7,743 nt of DNA from contig JAGCGE010000161.1 of assembly GCA_017649745.1 (NCBI GenBank), forward strand, positions 1 to 7,743, read 5' to 3'. Positions 1-6,479 of the stretch are shown piece after piece (position 1 is the stretch's first letter; each line of letters begins with the position of its first letter). This stretch comes from Clostridiales bacterium. Lineage in GTDB: Bacteria; Bacillota_A; Clostridia; Saccharofermentanales; Saccharofermentanaceae. The notes under the pieces were generated by a model. That model did not search any database. It was not told the origin of the DNA and saw only the letters and a list, made by a program, of their open reading frames with translations. A program made the position numbers and the translations under genes.

Positions 1-1265
1 ACAGATCGATACTCGAATTTCGATGTCTGACGCTGGCTGTTACGTTCTCATACAGGTGTGTATCGTTCCTTTTTACAAGGGAGAGAGCAAACCATAAATT
101 CGCGAATCTAGACTCTATCGTGATCACATGCTGCGCAATGATGTTCATTTCTCTCGCATTCCTCGACAGCAGACTTCTCAGTACTTCTTTCGAGAGAACA
201 ACGATATTCCTGTTTGTCATCGTCGTCACAGCGATGAGCCTTTTCAAGGTCATATTCTTCTATATTGATGCCAAGAATTCAACGATAGGAATCTGTGCGG
301 CTATCTCAATGTTCTTCGTATTCTTTAATATGCTTATATCGGATAATCTCTTGTCCAATTGTCCTTTATATGCGATCTATTACGTTCTCTCGCTCCTGGC
401 CCTGATAATCTACTTCATCCAGAGATATATCGTTCAGTATTCTGAGCTCATCCATTCATCTGAACACCTGAGGAACGTAGTCGAAGAAAAGACCATGCAC
501 ATTTCCATGATCAACAAGGATCTTTTAAATACCAATAAGAAACTTCTCGAAAACGAGGAAGCAAGAAAGAACGTAATGTCCAACGTTTCTCATGACCTGC
601 GTACACCTATTACTGCTATCAGAGGTTATTCCGAGCTCCTTCTCCAAAACGGTCAGGCTCTTTCTGAAGAGCAGAAAGCTGTTTATCTCCAGAACATCGT
701 AAAGAGATCTCAGCAGATGGAAAGGATCATCGCAGATATCGTCGAGATCTCGAAAATGGAATCCAACGGATTCAAGTTCGAGTTCATGGATGTATCGCTC
801 AACGAGCTTTTAGACGAACTTTATATGCTCTACTCCAGTGATATGAGAAACGGCAAAAAGAAGATCGTTCTCGACGTTCCTGATGACGACCTGCTTATCA
901 CTAAAGCAGATCCTAAGAGAATAAGCAGAGTTTTCGAGAACCTCATATCAAATGCTATCAACTACACTAAAGAAGAAGCCCTGATCACTATCAAGGCATG
1001 GAGAGAAAATGAGGATCTTCCGTTAAGCGAACAGAAACTTCATATCACCGTAAGCGACGATGGTATCGGAATCCCGCCCGAATCCATCCCTCATATCTTT
1101 GACAGATTCTATCGCGCCAAGAACTCCGGTCAGAATGTTAAGGGTACGGGACTTGGTCTTTCTATCGTAAAAATGATCGTCGACAAGCATGATGCTGAGA
1201 TCAGCGTAGAAAGTACACTCGGTGAAGGTACTACTTTCCACGTCATAATGAAACCTACATATTGA
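1..1265 (+). CDS. Membrane-bound sensor histidine kinase, 5'-truncated by window edge
   Basis: This is a two-component sensor kinase that should autophosphorylate a histidine and pass the phosphate to a response regulator. The frame is open from the first complete codon (base 3) to TGA at 1263-1265. No ATG, GTG or TTG lies in frame before GTG at 120, and neither that GTG nor the ATGs at 138/141 has a ribosome binding site, so the true start is upstream of the window. About 420 residues are visible. Hydrophobic segments are encoded at roughly 201-267, 288-342 and 369-426, then a coiled-coil-like linker. The H-box SHDLRTP has its histidine codon at 591-593. The ATPase domain shows the N-box FENLISNAINY (around 936-968), G1 DDGIGIP (1056-1076), FDRFYRA and G2 GTGLGLS (from 1143). 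The membrane part followed by a helical linker resembles the 7TMR-DISM type, but this is a weak guess. The ligand is unknown. No receiver domain is fused. Confidence 0.93.
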   Translation, partial: RSILEFRCLTLAVTFSYRCVSFLFTRERANHKFANLDSIVITCCAMMFISLAFLDSRLLSTSFERTTIFLFVIVVTAMSLFKVIFFYIDAKNSTIGICAAISMFFVFFNMLISDNLLSNCPLYAIYYVLSLLALIIYFIQRYIVQYSELIHSSEHLRNVVEEKTMHISMINKDLLNTNKKLLENEEARKNVMSNVSHDLRTPITAIRGYSELLLQNGQALSEEQKAVYLQNIVKRSQQMERIIADIVEISKMESNGFKFEFMDVSLNELLDELYMLYSSDMRNGKKKIVLDVPDDDLLITKADPKRISRVFENLISNAINYTKEEALITIKAWRENEDLPLSEQKLHITVSDDGIGIPPESIPHIFDRFYRAKNSGQNVKGTGLGLSIVKMIVDKHDAEISVESTLGEGTTFHVIMKPTY

Positions 1266-1371
1266 TTTGTATAACATCCACAAAGGATCATCAAATCCTA
1301 TATGTAAAAACACCAAATTTATTTCCCATGCTTCATGAAGTGAAAAGTTGAGACTATTTCGCTTGCACCAG

Positions 1372-1392
1372 CTGTCATGAACCTGTCAGAAT
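1372..1392 (+). promoter_or_regulatory. Candidate promoter/operator region of the Spo0A_C gene, with CTGTCA direct repeat
   Basis: CTGTCA occurs at 1372-1377 and again at 1383-1388, exactly 11 bp apart, about one helical turn. A weak sigma-A-like pair (TTGCAC 1363-1368, 18-bp spacer, CAGAAT 1387-1392) would place the second repeat over the -10. The second copy reads TGTCAGAA, which resembles the Spo0A box TGTCGAA with one extra base. No perfect Spo0A box was noticed in the gap 1266-1425. The rest of this gap holds a 10-bp palindrome (CTTCATGAAG, 1331-1340) but no obvious terminator for the kinase gene. Confidence 0.25.
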
Positions 1393-1394
1393 AA

Positions 1395-1418
1395 CCTTAC
1401 ACAACGTAAGTAAGGGGG
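1395..1418 (+). promoter_or_regulatory. Ribosome binding site with possible competing hairpins
   Basis: AAGGGGG at 1412-1418 sits 7 nt before the ATG at 1426 and fixes that start. CCTTAC at 1395-1400 can pair with GTAAGG at 1410-1415, which would cover part of this site. Its subset CTTAC (1396-1400) can instead pair with GTAAG at 1406-1410 and leave the site free. The stems are only 5-6 bp, so a regulatory role is speculative; the ribosome binding site itself is convincing. Confidence 0.4.
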
Positions 1419-1425
1419 AAAGACA

Positions 1426-1986
1426 ATGGAAAAGACGGTATTCGGATATCCTAAATCCACTAAAGACGAGATAGGAATTTATATCGTATGTGATGATTCA
1501 ACATTAATGAATCACATCAATCAGATGCTTAGAAAACAGGGTATGGTCGTTATCGCAGATACAGCCGGCAGACAACACTTTCTTATCGATGCAAGAAAGA
1601 CACCTAACAGAGCCTCTCACCTGCTCCAGCAGCTGTTATTCAGAGATAATCCTCAGCTTATCGAAAACGATGCTGGAAACTGCGACGGAGAACTCGATAG
1701 AGCGATAAATACCATCCTCACGATACACGGATTTGATAAGACACTGATAGGCACTTCTCTTCTAGCGATCTTGCTTAAAAATCTTTATCTGAATGGAGTT
1801 TCCCTAAAGTTCAAGAGAGCTTATGCAGAAGTCGGAAAGATGTTTGCTATGTCATGCGCCCAGGTCGAAAGAAATATCAGATATTCGCTTCAAAAAAGCG
1901 ATATGTGGTATGACGGATTAAAGAACTCAAAAGCTTATATGATCTTACTGGACGAGATCAGGGATGCAGCTATAGATATGCTCTAA
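1426..1986 (+). CDS. Spo0A C-terminal-domain regulator with shortened receiver-like N-terminus
   Basis: This is a probable DNA-binding regulator of 186 aa. Residues about 89-182 match the Spo0A effector domain (Spo0A_C): AINTIL...G near the start, then a helix-turn-helix whose recognition helix is AQVERNIR (145-152), like SRVERAIR of Bacillus Spo0A, and a final NSKAY...LLDEIRD helix like the Spo0A C-tail. Full-length Spo0A is about 260-270 aa with a complete receiver. Here the first 75 residues hold only receiver-like pieces: IGIYIVCDDS (beta1 with the acidic pair), an amphipathic helix, and FLIDARKTP, which looks like the strand carrying the phosphorylated Asp (D55). The D24-D55 distance of 31 is too short for an ordinary receiver, and the Thr/Lys switch elements are not evident. 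It follows the kinase gene by 160 bp in the same direction. It is not Spo0A itself; sporulation control is unproven. Confidence 0.8.
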   Translation: MEKTVFGYPKSTKDEIGIYIVCDDSTLMNHINQMLRKQGMVVIADTAGRQHFLIDARKTPNRASHLLQQLLFRDNPQLIENDAGNCDGELDRAINTILTIHGFDKTLIGTSLLAILLKNLYLNGVSLKFKRAYAEVGKMFAMSCAQVERNIRYSLQKSDMWYDGLKNSKAYMILLDEIRDAAIDML

Positions 1987-1998
1987 ATAATAGCAATG

Positions 1999-2025
1999 AA
2001 AAAGGGACTGTAAAAACAGTCCCTT
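1999..2025 (-). terminator. Intrinsic terminator of the HU gene
   Basis: A 9-bp stem, AAGGGACTG (2002-2010) with CAGTCCCTT (2017-2025), has a 6-nt loop. On the minus strand it is followed by a run of T (complement of A at 1999-2003), the right order for terminating HU transcription. On the plus strand no T-run follows, so it is a poorer terminator for the convergent Spo0A_C gene. Confidence 0.85.
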
Positions 2026-2052
2026 AGAAAGATCAATTGACTCAAGTAAGAA

Positions 2053-2343
2053 TTACTTCTTCTTCTTACCAGCGTTAACCTGAGTCTTAAGGTCCTTACC
2101 AGCTTTGAAAGATGGAACCATAGAAGCAGGAATATTGATAACTTCCTTTGTGCTTGGGTTGCGGCCCTTACGAGCTGCACGCTTCTTTGTCTCGAATGTA
2201 CCGAAACCTACGAGTACAACCTTCTCTTCTTTTACGAGAGCTGCCTCAATAGCGCCGATTGTAGCGGAGAGAGCTGCCTCTGCATCCTTCTTTGTAAGCT
2301 TAGCATCTTTTGCAATTGCTTCAATAAGATCTGATTTGTTCAT
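2053..2343 (-). CDS. hup: HU-type nucleoid DNA-binding protein
   Basis: This is a histone-like HU protein of 96 aa, which dimerises, binds DNA with little sequence preference and bends it. The N-terminal helices (MNKSDLIEAIA...) are followed by the signature GFGTFETKKRAARKGRNP (46-63), which forms the DNA-embracing beta arm with the intercalating proline P63. The body is at the typical 90-residue length, plus a short tail AGKKKK that adds positive charge. AAGGAGG (plus-strand 2350-2356) lies 6 nt before the ATG. It has its own strong promoter and terminator and is monocistronic, convergent with the Spo0A_C gene and divergent from the DUF1858 gene. The IHF family is the other option, but length, arm sequence and taxon favour HU. 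Confidence 0.97.
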   Translation of the reverse strand: MNKSDLIEAIAKDAKLTKKDAEAALSATIGAIEAALVKEEKVVLVGFGTFETKKRAARKGRNPSTKEVINIPASMVPSFKAGKDLKTQVNAGKKKK

Positions 2344-2376
2344 AATAAGCCTCCTTCAGGGCAATTTTGCAATATC

Positions 2377-2405
2377 ATTATGAACAGAAAACGCAATACT
2401 GTCAA
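2377..2405 (-). promoter_or_regulatory. Sigma-A-type promoter of the HU gene
   Basis: On the minus strand a perfect TTGACA -35 (complement of 2400-2405) is followed by a 17-bp spacer and CATAAT (complement of 2377-2382), five of six matches to TATAAT. Transcription would begin near 2370, giving a short leader before the HU ribosome binding site. Confidence 0.85.
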
Positions 2406-2447
2406 GCATTTTTGCCTATTTCATCCGAAAAATCCTAATTTTTATTC

Positions 2448-2476
2448 TTGATAAGATTATCCCTTTTATGTATTCT
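2448..2476 (+). promoter_or_regulatory. Sigma-A-type promoter of the DUF1858 gene
   Basis: TTGATA at 2448-2453, a 17-bp spacer and TATTCT at 2471-2476 form a promoter with a predicted start near 2483, about 20 nt before the ATG. The strong ribosome binding site GAGGAGGTGA lies at 2487-2496. It is back to back with the HU promoter, with about 40 bp between the two -35 elements. Confidence 0.75.
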
Positions 2477-2502
2477 ATTAAAGTGCGAGGAGGTGACTTC
2501 TA

Positions 2503-2706
2503 ATGGTAGTTAACAAAGATATGATCATAGCCGATCTTCTTATGGCAGACGAGGGTGTTGCACCTATTCTTATGTCTGCTGGTCTTCATTGTTTAGGCTG
2601 CGTTTTGGCATCCGGTGAGACAATCGAAGAAGCATGTTTAGTTCATAGCATTGATTGCGATTCATTGGTTGAAGAACTCAACAATTATTTGCAGTCTGTC
2701 GGCTGA
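2503..2706 (+). CDS. DUF1858 (ScdA/hybrid-cluster-associated) CxxC protein
   Basis: This is a 67-aa single-domain protein of the DUF1858 family, the helical domain found alone or fused to ScdA/RIC-type and hybrid-cluster-associated proteins. The family hallmarks are visible: an N-terminal amphipathic stretch (DMIIADLLMADEGVAPIL), then GLHCLGC with Cys30 and Cys33, then GETIEEAC...HSID. Two more cysteines (45 and 52) are present. A redox-active disulfide or a role in metal/Fe-S handling is commonly suggested for the family, but the exact function is not settled and nothing here decides it. No hybrid cluster protein gene is nearby. It has its own promoter and terminator and is predicted to be soluble and cytoplasmic. 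Confidence 0.9.
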   Translation: MVVNKDMIIADLLMADEGVAPILMSAGLHCLGCVLASGETIEEACLVHSIDCDSLVEELNNYLQSVG

Positions 2707-2721
2707 TATTAAGATGATATC

Positions 2722-2756
2722 AAAAGCCTCCGAGCGTAGCGCTTGGAGGCTTTTTC
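2722..2756 (+). terminator. Strong intrinsic terminator, probably bidirectional
   Basis: A long stem pairs AAAAGCCTCC-G-AGCG (2722-2736) with CGCT-T-GGAGGCTTTT (2740-2754), with a TAG loop at 2737-2739 and one G-T pair. A run of five T follows on the plus strand (2751-2755), ending the DUF1858 unit. On the minus strand the stem ends in four T, and it lies immediately after the stop of the leftward gene cluster at 2758, so it likely ends both units. Confidence 0.9.
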
Positions 2757-2757
2757 T

Positions 2758-3180
2758 TTACTCTGAAATTACTTCTTCATACACCGGCTGAGGTCCAGCT
2801 TCCATCTCCATTATGCAACCGGAATAATCAAGATATTTGATCTTAACGTACTCACCTAACTCGGGCATGTCTGCTTTAGGGTTTATGAGGTATTTCTCAC
2901 CGTCTATAACGACGTAGTTATTCATTGGCGCGATGCTGTCAACATAACCTACGTGAGTCTGATATTTACCAAGCGCAAGATTCTTGATATCCATCATCCT
3001 TGGTCCAAGCAAAACGACAACATAAACTACTGTCAGTATCGACATCGCAAGCGGCGCAAGGAACATAAATCCGTGCTTTGTCTTACGTGCTCTGTTCCTT
3101 CCGAAAAACAGAAGAGTGATCGCCACTAAGACCACTGTAACGAGAAAGTGAGCTGAGAAATTGCAGATAAAATATCTCAT
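2758..3180 (-). CDS. Uncharacterised two-TM membrane protein, coupled to cyclo-ligase gene
   Basis: No family was recognised. The 140-aa product has hydrophobic helices at about 10-27 and 39-58, joined by a strongly basic loop (RNRARKTKHG) that should be cytoplasmic. By the positive-inside rule the C-terminal part would then be outside the membrane. That part (about 70-125) looks like a small beta-rich domain with alternating strands (GYVDSI, YVVIDGEKYLI, GEYVKIKYLDYSG), followed by an acidic tail. The frame extends to a TTG at 3204, but ATG at 3178-3180 is preferred: it overlaps the upstream stop as TAATG and has GAGGAG (3186-3191) 5 nt before it, so translation is probably coupled to the cyclo-ligase. 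It is the last gene before the terminator at 2722-2754. Confidence 0.8.
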   Translation of the reverse strand: MRYFICNFSAHFLVTVVLVAITLLFFGRNRARKTKHGFMFLAPLAMSILTVVYVVVLLGPRMMDIKNLALGKYQTHVGYVDSIAPMNNYVVIDGEKYLINPKADMPELGEYVKIKYLDYSGCIMEMEAGPQPVYEEVISE

Positions 3181-3773
3181 TATTTCTCCTCGCAAGACAC
3201 ACAAAGAACATGGTCGACCATGTAGTCATGACTTTCTACAGGAAGAGCCGTATACATTTGGAAATCGTAGCAAATGCCAAGTGTCACAGGCTTTTTACCT
3301 GCGCCGTACTGATTAAGATATCTGTCATAATATCCGCCGCCCTGTCCTAATCTGACGCCTTCTTTTGTATATGCGACAGCAGGAACAAGAATAAGATCGA
3401 TATCTGAAGGATATATCTTTCTGCATTCGATCTTAGGCTCTGGTACATTATATGAACCGATAGAAAAGTCAGAATCAAAATCCGTTACTTCGTAGAAGTC
3501 CATGCTGTCTCCCTTTACTCTCGGAAAACAGATAGTCTTACCTGATTCCATAAAAAATCTGGAAACATCATCGCAGGAAAGCTCGCCGTTAACTGCTCTG
3601 TATAATGCGATCGTCTTAGCAGAAGAAACGATCTTAAGGATTTCCGGATCATTACTCTTGATAATATGATCGGAAAGATCCTTCGCTGCAGTATCGATCT
3701 GCTCAGGGCTTAAAAGAACCCTCTTCTTACGTACATTATCTCTTATCTGTGATTTAAGGATCGCCTTTTGCAT
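3180..3773 (-). CDS. fau: 5-formyltetrahydrofolate cyclo-ligase (MTHFS)
   Basis: This 197-aa cytoplasmic enzyme uses ATP to convert 5-formyl-THF to 5,10-methenyl-THF, returning the storage or inhibitory folate to one-carbon metabolism. The family signature GVRLGQGGGYYDRYL (139-153) is intact, as are the N-terminal K/R-rich substrate region (QIRDNVRKKR), the LYRAVNGE strand, IGSYNVPEP, and the C-terminal LPVESHDYMVDHVL, where the family usually has LPVExHDxxVD. Length is typical (180-200 aa). AAAGGAGG (plus-strand 3780-3787) lies 6 nt before the ATG. The 40-bp gap from ligA holds a TATAAT on the minus strand (3805-3810) but no good -35, so read-through from ligA is more likely than a separate promoter. 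The stop overlaps the next ATG. Other names in use are ygfA and yqgN. Confidence 0.95.
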   Translation of the reverse strand: MQKAILKSQIRDNVRKKRVLLSPEQIDTAAKDLSDHIIKSNDPEILKIVSSAKTIALYRAVNGELSCDDVSRFFMESGKTICFPRVKGDSMDFYEVTDFDSDFSIGSYNVPEPKIECRKIYPSDIDLILVPAVAYTKEGVRLGQGGGYYDRYLNQYGAGKKPVTLGICYDFQMYTALPVESHDYMVDHVLCVSCEEK

Positions 3774-3813
3774 ATAAAGCCTCCTTTGTGATTACTTAAT
3801 GACCATTATATCA

Positions 3814-5838
3814 TTATTCGAGCATATTAAGTAAATCAGCCTCAGATATGATCTTGATACCAAGTTCCCTAGCCTTTTTCGCCTTGCTTCCTGCTGCTTC
3901 ACCTTCAAGGAGCATAGAAGTCTTCTTAGACACACTGCTTACGACCTTACCACCGTTATCTTCAATGAGCTTAGATGCTTCGTCACGGCTCATGTTAGGA
4001 AGAGTACCGGTAATACATATTGAAAGGCCGCTGAGCTTATCTCCAACAGCACTCTTATCCTTTACGAAGGTAAGACCTGCATCCTTAAGTCTCATAAGGA
4101 TAGCCTTGTTGTCTTCATTATCGAAAAAGTCTCTTATCGCACGAGCTGAGATATCACCAATATCACCAACTGCCGTGAGAGCATCAACTGATGCATCCAT
4201 GATATTATCGATCGAATCAAAAGTTCTCAGAAGTTCCTTTGCTGTTGCTTTTCCGACATTAGGGATACCCAAAGCCGCAAGAACTTTCTCAGCAGGTGCC
4301 TCTTTGGAAGACTCTATGGATTCAAGTATCTTATCCGTATTCTTTTCAAGACCGAAGATCTTATCATTGAGAAGGTCTTCTCTTCTGTTCTTCAGGTCGA
4401 AAACATCAGCGATATCCTTAAGATATCCTCTCTCGACAAGCTCTCTGATATATTCCTCACCAAAGCCCTTTATGTCGAGACAATCACGTGATACGAAATT
4501 GATTATCCTGAACTTGAGCTGACCTATACAAGACAGATTAGTGCACTTGTAATCAGCTGTGTTCTCTTCTCTCATGAGCTTATGTCCGCATACAGGACAA
4601 CAATCAGGAAGATGATATCTGGTCCAGTAAGAAGGTCTCTTAGCCTTGTTAACTGACTTGATCTTAGGGATGATCTCACCTGACTTATAAACAACGACTG
4701 TATCGCCTATACCTAGATCCAGTTCATCGATGAAATCCTGATTATGAAGAGTAGCTCTCTGAACCGTAGTTCCGCATAATGTGACAGGCTCGAAAACAGC
4801 AACAGGAGTAACTCTTCCCGTTCTTCCAAGACCGATCTCAACATCTATGAGCTTACTTTCTTTCTCTTCAGGCGGATACTTGTATGCGATAGCCCATCTA
4901 GGCACCTTAATGGTATTACCGAGCTTCTCTCTGTCCTTGATATTATTGAGCTTAACAACAGCTCCATCGATATCATACGGAAGTTCTCCGCGCATGTTGC
5001 CGATCTTCTGGATAGCATCCCATACTTCGTCTTTTGTCTTACAGAGAAAATGGTGTTCGATAACCGTAACTCCGTTTTTCTTGAGATATTCATAACCTTC
5101 AAGATGAGTATTAAACTCGACTCCTCTGGTCTCTTGAACATTGAATATAAATAACGAGAGATCTCTTTCTTTTGTGATCCTCGTATCGATCTGTCTTAAT
5201 GTACCTGCTGCGCAGTTTCTCGGATTGGCAAAAGGCTTCTTGCCTTCCTCTTCAGCCTTCTCATTAACCTTAGCGAAGGCTTCTCTTGTCATATAAACTT
5301 CGCCTCTGATTTCGATATAATCAACAGGCTCAGGCATCTTCTTAACGACATCCTTGATGACCTTAGCGTTCATAGTAACGTCTTCACCTTCGTTAAGACC
5401 GTCACCTCTCGTAACAGCTGTCGTAAGCTCGCCGTTTTCATATCTTAAAGCCATCGAAAGGCCGTCGATCTTTGTCTCGACAAGGAACTCAGATCCAGGA
5501 AGTTCTCCAAGGATACTGTCAACAAATTCGTCTACTTCTTCTCTGGAAAAAACATCCTGAAGACTTAACATCGGAACATTGTGCTTAATGAGCACACCCT
5601 TTGTTGCCTTCCAGCCTACTCGAAAAGAAGGAGAATCCTGAGAGATCAGTTCAGGGTGTTCTTTCTCTATCTGCTTGAGTCTTCTGTTCAGAGCATCATA
5701 ATCGCTGTCGGAGATCTCAGGCTCATCATCGTTATAGTAACGCTCACAGTGATAATTAAGGGTCTTTACCAGTCCCTCATACTCTGTCTTCAGATCATTA
5801 TTTTCTGAACTTTCAAACATAGAGATCTGTCCGTCCAT
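3814..5838 (-). CDS. ligA: NAD+-dependent DNA ligase LigA
   Basis: This essential enzyme seals nicks in replication and repair, using NAD+ to adenylate its catalytic lysine. The product is 674 aa (E. coli about 671). Domain order is normal. The NAD-binding Ia region has YHCERYYNDDEPEISDSDYD (29-48). The adenylation domain has catalytic K123 in ETKIDG, TRGDGLNEGEDVT, EIRGEV (E180) and YDIDGAVVK. Then come an OB fold (VFEPVTLCGTTVQRATLHN), a Cys4 zinc site (C414, C417, C432, C437), helix-hairpin-helix repeats (about 450-590, e.g. ALGIPNVGKATA) and a BRCT domain (about 600-674). The open frame reaches 5910, but ATG at 5836-5838 is chosen: it overlaps the upstream stop as TAATG, has AAGGAG (plus-strand 5848-5853) 9 nt before it, and gives the standard length. 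No active-site residue appears lost. Confidence 0.98.
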   Translation of the reverse strand: MDGQISMFESSENNDLKTEYEGLVKTLNYHCERYYNDDEPEISDSDYDALNRRLKQIEKEHPELISQDSPSFRVGWKATKGVLIKHNVPMLSLQDVFSREEVDEFVDSILGELPGSEFLVETKIDGLSMALRYENGELTTAVTRGDGLNEGEDVTMNAKVIKDVVKKMPEPVDYIEIRGEVYMTREAFAKVNEKAEEEGKKPFANPRNCAAGTLRQIDTRITKERDLSLFIFNVQETRGVEFNTHLEGYEYLKKNGVTVIEHHFLCKTKDEVWDAIQKIGNMRGELPYDIDGAVVKLNNIKDREKLGNTIKVPRWAIAYKYPPEEKESKLIDVEIGLGRTGRVTPVAVFEPVTLCGTTVQRATLHNQDFIDELDLGIGDTVVVYKSGEIIPKIKSVNKAKRPSYWTRYHLPDCCPVCGHKLMREENTADYKCTNLSCIGQLKFRIINFVSRDCLDIKGFGEEYIRELVERGYLKDIADVFDLKNRREDLLNDKIFGLEKNTDKILESIESSKEAPAEKVLAALGIPNVGKATAKELLRTFDSIDNIMDASVDALTAVGDIGDISARAIRDFFDNEDNKAILMRLKDAGLTFVKDKSAVGDKLSGLSICITGTLPNMSRDEASKLIEDNGGKVVSSVSKKTSMLLEGEAAGSKAKKARELGIKIISEADLLNMLE

Positions 5839-6473
5839 TATGCCTTTCTCCTTCCCGGTACAAAGTAGATGATTGGGAGCATAAACAGTATCGTGAAAAA
5901 GATACCCCAAATGATCTTCGGAACTGAGATTATCCCTTTAAACGGTGCAGCAAAATCAGCCGTGCTCCTAAATGCAGGAAAGAAGAACTTACCTGTCTTA
6001 GCGGATATTTTCGAGATAGGGACAAAGAGCCATGAAGATACGAGATACGCACCCATAGAAAGAATAAAAGCATCAGAAAGCCATACCAGTATCCTCTCTG
6101 TCTTAAGAAGCAAAAGGATAAGGAATATGACGACTGATGCCATCAATGCAACGGTAACCTTAACATCAACAGTTCTTGTGATAAGGCACCTGATAAGAAA
6201 CACCAAAAGTGCAAGACTGCCGCCTATAGGAGCAATGTATTTACCGATCTCTCCGGACGACAATTTAAGAAGTGCAACTGAAAGAAAAACCAGAACAATT
6301 GATACAACCAGAACGCTTATCTTTCCTCCGCTCTTAACGGAAACTTTGGAAAGAAGATACATGATCCCATCGGAAACAATTCCCGCAAAATAACGGAAGG
6401 GCTCTGTCGCCAGAGTCCCCCACAATAAGATCAAAACTACAGCAATGATTCCTGATCGTTCTTCGCTTCTCAA
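5838..6473 (-). CDS. Uncharacterised six-TM membrane protein upstream of ligA
   Basis: No family was recognised. The 211-aa product is very hydrophobic, with likely membrane helices near 8-24, 51-70, 79-98, 104-123, 130-152 and 186-205, a basic end (GRRKA) and a loop rich in K and F (SKISAKTGKFFFP) before the last helix. There are no obvious catalytic motifs. The start is TTG at 6471-6473: an in-frame TAG lies two codons upstream, the first internal ATG is at residue 38 and would lose the first helix, and GAGGAA (plus-strand 6483-6488) is 9 nt before the TTG. It begins 6 bp after the ydbC-like stop and its own stop overlaps the ligA ATG, so it may tune ligA translation. The long antisense frame on the plus strand has no ribosome binding site or family features. 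Confidence 0.82.
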   Translation of the reverse strand: MRSEERSGIIAVVLILLWGTLATEPFRYFAGIVSDGIMYLLSKVSVKSGGKISVLVVSIVLVFLSVALLKLSSGEIGKYIAPIGGSLALLVFLIRCLITRTVDVKVTVALMASVVIFLILLLLKTERILVWLSDAFILSMGAYLVSSWLFVPISKISAKTGKFFFPAFRSTADFAAPFKGIISVPKIIWGIFFTILFMLPIIYFVPGRRKA

Positions 6474-6479
6474 ATGCTA

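Noticed and set aside
120..1265. GTG at 120 as the start of the histidine kinase
   Set aside because: The frame is open back to base 3 with no ATG, GTG or TTG in between, and there is no ribosome binding site before 120, 138 or 141, so the gene is cut by the window edge.
1023..1316. 97-aa minus-strand frame
   Set aside because: It is antisense to the ATPase domain of the kinase and has no family features.
1331..1340. Perfect palindrome CTTCATGAAG as an operator
   Set aside because: Ten-base palindromes are common by chance and nothing else ties this one to a regulator or promoter.
2105..2383. 92-aa plus-strand frame
   Set aside because: It is antisense to the unmistakable HU gene and runs into its promoter.
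3805..3833. TATAAT on the minus strand between ligA and the cyclo-ligase gene as a separate promoter
   Set aside because: No acceptable -35 lies 16-18 bp upstream; the match is likely due to AT-rich intergenic sequence.
3848..4522. 224-aa plus-strand frame
   Set aside because: It lies wholly antisense to ligA, is serine/leucine-rich as expected of a reverse-complement shadow, and shows no recognised domain or ribosome binding site.
3814..5910. Longer LigA beginning at 5910 (698 aa)
   Set aside because: It would overlap the upstream gene by 73 bases. The ATG at 5838 has a ribosome binding site, a TAATG overlap and gives the normal family length.
5869..6393. 174-aa plus-strand frame
   Set aside because: It is antisense to the six-TM protein, whose packing between coupled genes and hydrophobic profile make the minus strand the real one.
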